A stretch of 64,000 bases of DNA from Chamaecrista fasciculata (taxonomy: Eukaryota; Streptophyta; Magnoliopsida; Fabales; Fabaceae): assembly GCA_003254925.1 (NCBI GenBank), contig QANZ01053162.1, positions 54,333-118,332 on the forward strand, written 5' to 3'. The position numbers and the translations under genes are program-made. The notes under the pieces are model-generated. The model made no database searches, was not told the DNA's origin, and worked only from the letters and a program-made list of their open reading frames with translations. Positions within the stretch are counted from its first letter, which is position 1; each line of letters begins with the position of its first letter. Below, in pieces: positions 56,566-64,000 of this stretch.

Positions 56566-57677
56566 TGCATGGATTTAGGTATATATCGTTACCGTTTGCC
56601 ATTTTCTTATTTAATTTATGTAGGTAAATATAATATACTTAGATATTAAACATTCTTAATGAATTCTTAGATAATTCTCAACAAGCATTAAGAGCTAAAG
56701 AATGTAAGGATGCTATATATTTAAAATAAATGCAAAAACTACTAACGTGCATATCCTTGCTGGTGCCTCTAATCCACCAAGTGGTAGGTCTTGTCCAAGA
56801 GAGATACAATCATGATCCACGACTAACCGTAAATGAAAACTTCCAAGAAAGAATGAATAAAAAATACTGGTGATGGAACTCCTAACTGGAAGCTCCCTCC
56901 TCATGAATATAGCATGAGATTGAGCAATGGAAATAGTGGGGGAAAGTTCATATTTATAGGAGAAGAAGAGAGCTGAAAAATGAAAATTGTTCGATGTGAG
57001 ACTAAATAATCGTCCTACGCCACAGCCCTGCACCGATCACAAGTCGCTCCCTTGTGCATTGCGACACACACCCCATGTGTCACCCCCTCTTTGGGTGACG
57101 TGTGGGATTGCATTCGGCGGCCTCCGATTGAGGCTATTCTTATGCCTTTTTTCTTCTCTTTGAGACCTTTCCAACGGGTAAACTCATGACTTGATCAAAC
57201 TCTTCTATGAACTTATTTGGGCCCTAAATTTCAACATGTTATGGTGGATGGGAGGTCCAAGTCTTTCCTTAGAAATTCTTCACCTCTCTCGCATTGTTCT
57301 TTTTCATACTCTGTGTCAGTCATGATTTCTTGGCACGTTGTGTGAGATACTATAAGTTGTTTTAGGCCCAATTATAAGTGTTGCTACAACCCAAAAATGT
57401 GTGATAATGTAACCATCTCCCACATCTATAAAGGTGTCATGGATTTCTAATTAAGATGTGTCTATATACAAGGCCAATCTAACCTCTCTAATTAGACTCT
57501 AGCTACATTTAGTTGTGAATTAGATGTGTCTATATACAAGGCCAATCTGGCCACCACTAGCCTCCCGCGGTCTGCCTCTCACATTAAGGTAGCATATATA
57601 CACTGACTCATTCCTTTACTAACTTGTTACAAAATCATATTGATAGCATGTACTCGTATCTCAAGACCTCCCCTACA
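56566..57677. other. Intergenic DNA with repeated phrases
   Basis: No supported gene. The phrase AGATGTGTCTATATACAAGG occurs twice (about 57455 and 57525). CCCACATC-type and GATGTGAGAC-type phrases, common in plant LTRs, are present, so this may be an old LTR. Confidence 0.45.
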
Positions 57678-57682
57678 GTATC

Positions 57683-58280
57683 TGTTGGAGTTTACCTGAA
57701 AATAAGATAAACAACTAAACACAGAAAAAATGTTAGTAAATAAAATGCATGGTCCTGGGCTGAGGCACGGGTATCTCGCTTTCTTTAAGGTAATTTCACG
57801 CCTCCCACGGGTTGATTTAGTCATATCACCCGGTGTAGTGGGTACACTGACGCGTTACCTGCAGGATACAACAGTCCAGTACTCGCCTATTTAATCTATC
57901 ACCTCTGCAAAATGGTGATAGATAGGACTCTCACTCCCACACCTTTTCTCTATCCAAGTATACAAAACATATGTGTCTTATAATTATTTTTTACTCTACG
58001 TCCCACACACATACATATATGATCTCTCACACTTTTTCATACATACACATGCATGTTATATATATACTTGAAGCTTACAAAGAGACGTTACGTTGGATCA
58101 AAAGCTCTTCAATTTGTCATATTATAAATCCATTCAATTGGTTGTCTCCAACGTTTCATAGCCTTGATTTCTTTTTAAAAGTCATCAATTCCTTCCATAA
58201 CTTGCCTCAACGTCCATATTCCTTGTAACATATTTAAAAGTATTAATTATAATTATATGATTTTATAATAATATCTAACA
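57683..58280 (-). repeat. Left LTR of ORF-less element 2 (598 bp)
   Basis: Uninterrupted copy. It contains GCACGGGTATCTCGC, CGTTACCTGCAGG and a long AT-rich end. It differs from the split right LTR by a few percent. Confidence 0.9.
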
Positions 58281-58589
58281 ATCCCCCACTTATTATTATA
58301 AAATACTAAATAAATTTTTTATTTAATTTATTTTATATACTTGGATGGAGATAGATTATTATTTGTAATATAGATAGCTAGTATTGCCTTGAATCTATAC
58401 TTAGCAAAAATACATATCTTGACCCAGAGCCAATAGTGGTATTCGCCTTGAACTATGACTGCTTAGGGGAGACAAGATACATATATTGCACATAATAATC
58501 CAGATGCAATTTATGAGCCCTAGCCCGCACGTTACACGACCATGTGCGTATCCTGTTCATGAATGTGTTCGAAGAATACACCCTGAATA

Positions 58590-58925
58590 TTCTCCTAGGA
58601 GGGGCCCCACTCCCACATTCTATATGTGAATTCTGTCAAGAGTTCTCCTACAATTGTGACACTCCACTCTTATAGAGCTACAGATTTCATTAAGAGTTTC
58701 TAAAACTCAACCTCATATATTAATTGCAGGAAAATGCACATACACCATAGGGATGAGTACAAAATTTGTGCACTTACCAACCAGCCACTCTATGATTCGT
58801 TTTTCCCTTTGAACAAAGTTCTTAGGATCTCTAATCACAAGGTAGGGTTTCCTCATAGATTGCTTATAATCCTGTGGGCTTAAAAACATTCATCCCCCTC
58901 GATGTATTCCAAACTCATTTCTATG
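58590..58925 (-). other. Conserved non-coding block shared with ORF-less element 1
   Basis: It contains AGGAGGGGCCCCACTCCC, TTCATTAAGAGTTTCTAA, CTCAACCTCAT, CCTTTGAAC, GATCTCTAATCACAAGG and CCCCCTCGATG in the same order as in 34770-35140. Stops interrupt all frames. Confidence 0.65.
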
Positions 58926-60432
58926 TAAGACTTTTGCAAGTGGATCCACAACTTCTAGTCTTTACATAGTCCACGCATATGGTATACCATTTCTTTGAGA
59001 AAATTTTGTCATGACACTAACACAATATTTACTTTCATGAGTTTGGATTTATCATTAGTACTTATTTTATAGTACTTTCACAATATATTAATAAAATATA
59101 TTTTTCCACAAGGGACTTAATTTACTTTACTAGCCTTTTCGCTAGTTAATGCTAAAGCTTTAAGTTTAGTTTCTCTTTCCATGTCGGCAATAACATTTCC
59201 TTCACCAAAATTTTAATACTAAAAATCCCACAAACAAATTTCATTTAACAACTTTGAGCTTGTACCAAAAACTAAAATTAATAAATCATTCACGAATAAT
59301 ATTCAAACTCACAACAAGATAATTTCTCAATTAATTCAGAACACAAATATTTACCAAAAGACTACTGAATTTAAATACATTTTCTAACATACATATAAAT
59401 CAATTTTTTTTTTAAGATACTTTATTCAAGCTCCCTTGACCCCCACTATTTTTTCAATTTATAAATTATTCTATCTTCACAAAGTAAAAACACAAGGTAC
59501 AATAATAATAATTTTTCCTTAAAAAACCAAGTCACCAAATATCTCACTTGTAAAGAAATACAATCACAATAAATAATTCAAATTCACAATAAATTAAAAG
59601 ATCATATATATATAATTCATTTTAATTAAGTCACCATCAGCATTAACACCTTTATATTAATTGTGCCCAGAATATATATTGTAAACTTTACAATTTTATA
59701 CATGTAACATAGGCAATACCGCAAAAGCTAGCAAACCTAATTAATTCTCACATTTACTTGTTTATGCCTTAAACCATGTGAAATTTCAGTTTAAATTACA
59801 CCAGAAAACGTTTAATACACAACATTTTAATCACACAATCAAGATTAAATTACATCTCATAAAATATATTAACAAATTTCTTATATTAATATTCATTGAC
59901 TTCGCATGATCACAATTTCAGTTTTATTTTGAGTTTTTCAACAATTCATCCAAAAAAAAATAAACATTAATATTATCATCACAAACACAAATTCACATTT
60001 TCAACTAAATTTCCATCATCACATAATAAGCACATATTGAATTAATTTTTATAAACACTCAATATTGTTACTCAACATCTTGGTTCATCAACCGTACCAT
60101 AATAACACACAAACAATTTTTCTTTAGACAAGTCACCATTTAACAAATTTATATCACAAAAATATACTTGTCTAAAGCACCCAATTCATCCACCACCATG
60201 CTTTAAATAATATTGTCACAAATGACTTTTCAACACCAAACTTATATCGGATGAAATTTTGCTTATATAGCATCATCATTATTTTAAATATTTCATAAGC
60301 CAACTTTATGTAAATAAATCAAGAGTGCGTGTACCTATTGTAGAACCCCAGTTATATTTTCGATCAAGAAGACACCAACATCATTCTCATTTTCAGTAGC
60401 TACTTCCACAGAGACATGAGTTACCTTAAAAT

Positions 60433-60884
60433 TGTTGGAGTTGCTATCTGAAAATAAAATAAACAACTAAACACAGAAAAAATGTTAGTAAATAAAATGC
60501 GTGGTCCTGGGCTGAGGCACGAGTATCTCGCTTTCTTTAAGGTAATTTCACGCCTCCCACGGGTTGATTTAGTCATATCACCCGGTGCAGTGGGTACACT
60601 GACGCGTTACCTCCAGGATGCAACAGCCCATTACTCGCTTGTTTAATCTATCACCTCTGTACAATGGTGATAGATAGGACTCTCACTCTCACACCTTTTC
60701 TCTATCCAAGTATACAAAATATATGTGTCTTATAATTATTTTTTACTCTACGTCCCACACACATACATATATGATCTCTCACACTTTTTCATACATACAC
60801 ATGCATGTTATATATATACTTGAAGCTTACAAAGAGACGTTACGTTGGATCAAAAGCTCTTTAATTGTCATATTATAAATCCAT
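60433..60884 (-). repeat. Right LTR of ORF-less element 2, first piece
   Basis: It runs collinear with 57683-58140 of the left LTR up to AAATCCAT, where a foreign 2.5-kb segment begins. The rest of the LTR resumes at 63362. Confidence 0.9.
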
Positions 60885-63361
60885 TGTCACGACCCCCTAA
60901 CGGAATCCGTGACCGGCACAGACCACAAAGTGGAACCTTATGGCCCGTGAGCCTAACACATACCTCCATGACATAAAATCATAAATTTTACTTTTGCATT
61001 AATTAATAATTTTTTACTCGTAATTACAACTTTTCGTAAAATAAGCTTAATATTTCCCTGTCTGTAATTCTAACGGAGCAACACTAGAAGCAAATACATA
61101 AAACAATATATCAGAGTCAAGATATCCACACGAACAAGTGTGTGGAACTTCAGAAGGTCTAGACAGCACTAGGAGATCGTTCCTGAAACCTGAAACTGAA
61201 AATGGTAAATAACAACAGGGTGAGTCAAGAGACTCAGTGAGTAATCCAATCTATTCTAGTCGTGGAGGGCAAGGTATCTCCACCAGTTTTAAAATAATAA
61301 TGCATGCACATAGTACAATCATATTTCGAATACACATAAACAAGTCAAGCATCTTTATCACCACCTTTCATAATTGAAGTCATCGTATAGTCACATCTCA
61401 AAATACAGATCATAATTCGAATGATCATATAGGTCACATACTTGAACATCCAATAAAAATTCCATAAATTTCAAATCTGTAATCGTTCAAAGTTATTTCG
61501 CAAATCTGAAATACATTTTTATCGTAAAACCCATGGGTGGCGCCCCCGTTACTGGTGAGTGAGATCGAAGGTTCTGCAAATGGCCTATCCCGCAAGAACG
61601 AATAGACTCCCCACCTCAAGGGTTGGAGACGGTCTACCGTGGCACGACCCCGAAAGCCTAGAACCATGCCACTCCGGCACGTCCCCGAAAGCCTAGATCC
61701 ATGCCCACATCACATCCTGGCCAACGGATGGTGTGACTCCGGGACCGAAAGCCCGATTGGTACCCATAACGAAAGAACCAACGATTCACCCAACCAGCCA
61801 AAAAAACATTTTTCAAACAATATCAAATTTCATTTTATCACAGTACAAATCAAAATCTTATATCATACACATAAGTCTCAAGTGAGTTTTTCAAACATAT
61901 TTTCATAAAACATTTAACCTTGCCAAAAATAATATGCATTAGACATGTCACATAACTTGATAAAACAGTTTCTAGAATAGAGAGGATACTCACCTGAAGG
62001 TCACGCACAATGACCTAAAATCCATTAATCAAGTACTACCTTCATACTTGAGGTAATTGCGGAGTACCTAAATTGATAACAAAATACATACATCCTATTA
62101 GAATCCTTCTAACACATAACTACAATATGCCATGAGCCTTCTCAAGTTCCTACTTTATTCTCTCTACCACCAACTTTGATACTCCACTTGGTATAAGACA
62201 TCTATCTAACTCTAAGAGAGCTTGGATTAATATTTGGGAGCTAAACAAATTCTTTATCAATAACCAAGTTTTCAAAGAGAGGTTTATTACTAACATTTCA
62301 ACTATATCAAGGTTGACAATTCACTCTTTCTAGCATCAAACACGATGTAAAAATTAAATCCTTATATTTAAAATACAACATTATAATTTTAAGACCCTCT
62401 ATAGTTTTATAGAAATCCATTTACTTCAAGAAAAGCATCAAAATCATCCAAGGGACCTATTTGCAACTTTAAAGTTTTACCTCAAAACATCAAATTCCAA
62501 AATCCCGTCCTTAAATCCAAATTGTTGAAATAGAAATTATTATCATCATCAAGCAAGCTCATTTAAACAATTAATTTCAAGAAAACAAAGAGGTTTGGGT
62601 AAAAACCCCAATTTTCGTCATTTACATGGGGGTCAAGTTTGAGGACAATGAAATCATGATTTAAGACTTCAATTAGTTTAAAATCACTTCCTAAGTCATC
62701 ATAATACATCAAGAAGTCAAAAACATCAAGAAATTTCAAGAGTTGTAGAAGAAAAATGAAAGAAAACAACACATGAAGAATTTGGACGAAAATGGAAGCT
62801 CACCCACTGTCGTGGCGGTTTCCGGCGACTGAACGGCGGCCGGAGCAAGGGGGAACGCCGACAGAGGTCAGGTTGGTGGTGGTGAGAGTTGGTGGTTCAA
62901 TCCCTTTCTTGATTGTGAGTGTAGGTGATGAAGAGGAAGAGATCAGATAGAGTTTTGAAAAGGAAAAAGAGAAATCTAGAAGCTAGGTCGTGTGTGCTGG
63001 AGCAAAAATGGGTTTTGATTCTAAAAAAATAATTTTTTTATTAGTTTAGCTTTAGAATGTGTATTTTTCAAAATGAGATTTAATGAAAATAGGTTCCAAA
63101 CATATTTTCAAAATTAATTTTTGTCCACTAAAAATATTTGGAATGAGAAGGACAATCAGATATATTTTTCAAAGCCAGATAAAATTTTAACTCAAAATTC
63201 TCCTAAAATTTAACCACAAGCTCAGAAAAATCATGGGGTTCACTACATAATTTTATTCTATACTAAATACGCAGTCTGATATTTATCATAATTCCTTCAA
63301 CACCATCACATAAGGCCTCAAATAAATGATAATAAAAATCCCAACATTTTTTGGGATTACA
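60885..63361 (+). mobile_element. Probable gypsy-type solo LTR (2.48 kb) inserted in an LTR
   Basis: It starts TGTCACGACCCC and ends GGGATTACA. TGTCACGACC is a start seen in many plant Ty3/gypsy LTRs. It has a GC-rich stretch (61540-61790) with a duplicated CCCCGAAAGCCTAGA phrase and no pol domain. The insertion point is exact because the other LTR is uninterrupted, but the target duplication is unclear (only AT or ATT). Confidence 0.6.
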
Positions 63362-63509
63362 TATTCAATTGGTTGTCTCCAACGTTTCATAGCCTTCATT
63401 TCTTTTTAAAAGCCATCAATTCCTTCCATAACTTGCCTCAATATCCATATTCCTTGTAACATATTTAAGTATTAATTATAATTATATGATTTTATAATAA
63501 TATCTAACA
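63362..63509 (-). repeat. Right LTR of ORF-less element 2, second piece
   Basis: It continues from ATTCAATTGGTTGTC to TCTAACA, as in the left LTR, and is followed by the GTATC target duplication. Confidence 0.9.
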
Positions 63510-63514
63510 GTATC

Positions 63515-64000
63515 ATCACCGCAGTAGAGTTTAACAACCACAATCGAGATGTATTGGTGTGGTTGCTCTAAGCCTAGGATACTAGAATATCTAACCATGA
63601 ATGAAGACAAAGTCAAAATATGTATGGTCGTATGGGTATCCTTGAAAGAATTGGTGTATTCTTTCAAATACTTACACAACATTGAAGTAGGAACCTATTC
63701 ATGTCTCCATACGTAGTACTTAAAAAACGTGGTATGAAAATCGTGAAAATCTTATCTTTGAGTATTGGGGCTAATTTCAGACGTCGCAAAACTTACATGA
63801 AAATACTTGTCATAAAGTTGCTCTAGCTGGCAATTTGCTTGTGGACATTAAATGAAAACTAATTAACTTTAAATTATGTCGCCGCAAGTAGTGATGATTT
63901 TACGTGGCAATGACTTGTGTTCAAAACACTCGTCGTCGTTACTTGTGTCGATTCAAAACTATGAAGCATGGACACTGACACGGACACGGGACACGACACG
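63515..64000. other. Intergenic DNA ending in an ACACG-rich repeat
   Basis: No gene. The last 40 bases contain repeated GACACGGACACGGGACACG-like units, which often form the ends of plant repeats; the element, if any, lies to the right of the window. Confidence 0.4.

Larger units (their letters stand above)
57683..63509 (-). mobile_element. ORF-less LTR retrotransposon 2 (LARD-like), right LTR split by another insertion
   Basis: The left LTR is 57683-58280. The right LTR is in two pieces, 60433-60884 and 63362-63509. GTATC is duplicated exactly at 57678-57682 and 63510-63514. On the minus strand the purine tract AATAAGTGGGGGAT precedes TGTTAGATATT. The LTRs begin TGTTGGAG and end CTAACA. The 2.1 kb of internal sequence contains no gag or pol. 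A standard primer-binding site is not obvious at 60432. It shares a non-coding block with element 1. Confidence 0.88.

Noticed and set aside
56713..57033. 106-aa ORF on the minus strand
   Set aside because: No recognisable motif; the DNA looks like repeat-derived sequence with LTR-like phrases.
61434..61908. Two ORFs in the GC-rich part of the 2.5-kb insertion
   Set aside because: They overlap on opposite strands in repeat-rich LTR sequence and have no protein-like composition.

Overview
The window is nuclear DNA from a flowering plant, most likely a eudicot. The evidence is spliced genes with GT-AG introns, cytosolic-type tRNAs, AT-rich intergenic DNA, plant-type Copia, CACTA, MULE, PIF, hAT, Helitron, LINE and SINE elements, and fragments of plant-only families (TIC32-like SDR, RLP, MAKR/BKI1-like, BPP1-like, MMD1-type PHD proteins). 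A 979-base N gap (44737-45715) and a single n (31755) show that this is a draft assembly. I cannot name the species.

Gene-bearing left part (1-21960). A TIC32-like short-chain dehydrogenase lies on the minus strand; six exons are visible and the 3' end runs off the left edge. Its upstream region holds a young, internally deleted Copia element. Next is an intronless multi-pass membrane protein of the DUF7733 type (7488-8240, minus). Then comes a nine-exon C2H2 zinc-finger/coiled-coil protein (CDS 9821-19897, minus) with a 5'UTR intron. Its introns have absorbed a MITE, a solo LTR that starts 7 bp after a splice donor, another MITE and a 4-kb Copia element. Exon 6 carries a 1-nt frame break that separates two otherwise well-matched coding stretches.

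Transposon-dominated middle (22000-51300). A LINE remnant with a perfect 48-bp inverted repeat contains a hAT MITE and is followed by a large defective CACTA element (24774-34208). The CACTA element has a broken transposase, a captured BPP1-like exon and a nested long-TIR element. At its right side sits an ORF-less LTR element (34209-38024) that itself contains a 180-bp Helitron. Then follow an RLP (LRR receptor-like protein) pseudogene, tRNA-Ser(AGA), a 649-bp Helitron, two Pack-MULE-like elements of one family carrying gene fragments, a MAKR/BKI1-like gene fragment, a PIF/Harbinger-like element spanning the N gap, a second RLP fragment, tRNA-Ala(AGC), further MITEs, a Copia relic and two 5'-truncated LINE-type insertions.

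Right part (51300-64000). This is AT-rich, essentially gene-free DNA with three small inverted-repeat or duplicated units, a second SINE copy and a second ORF-less LTR element (57683-63509). The right LTR of that element is split by a 2.5-kb gypsy-like solo LTR.

The most unusual signals are these. (i) Two ORF-less LTR elements with unrelated LTRs share a conserved non-coding block. (ii) Several otherwise unrelated TIR families build their ends from repeated, regularly spaced GGTCCC-type phrases. (iii) Four host-gene fragments sit in or near DNA transposons, two of them ending at an intact splice donor.
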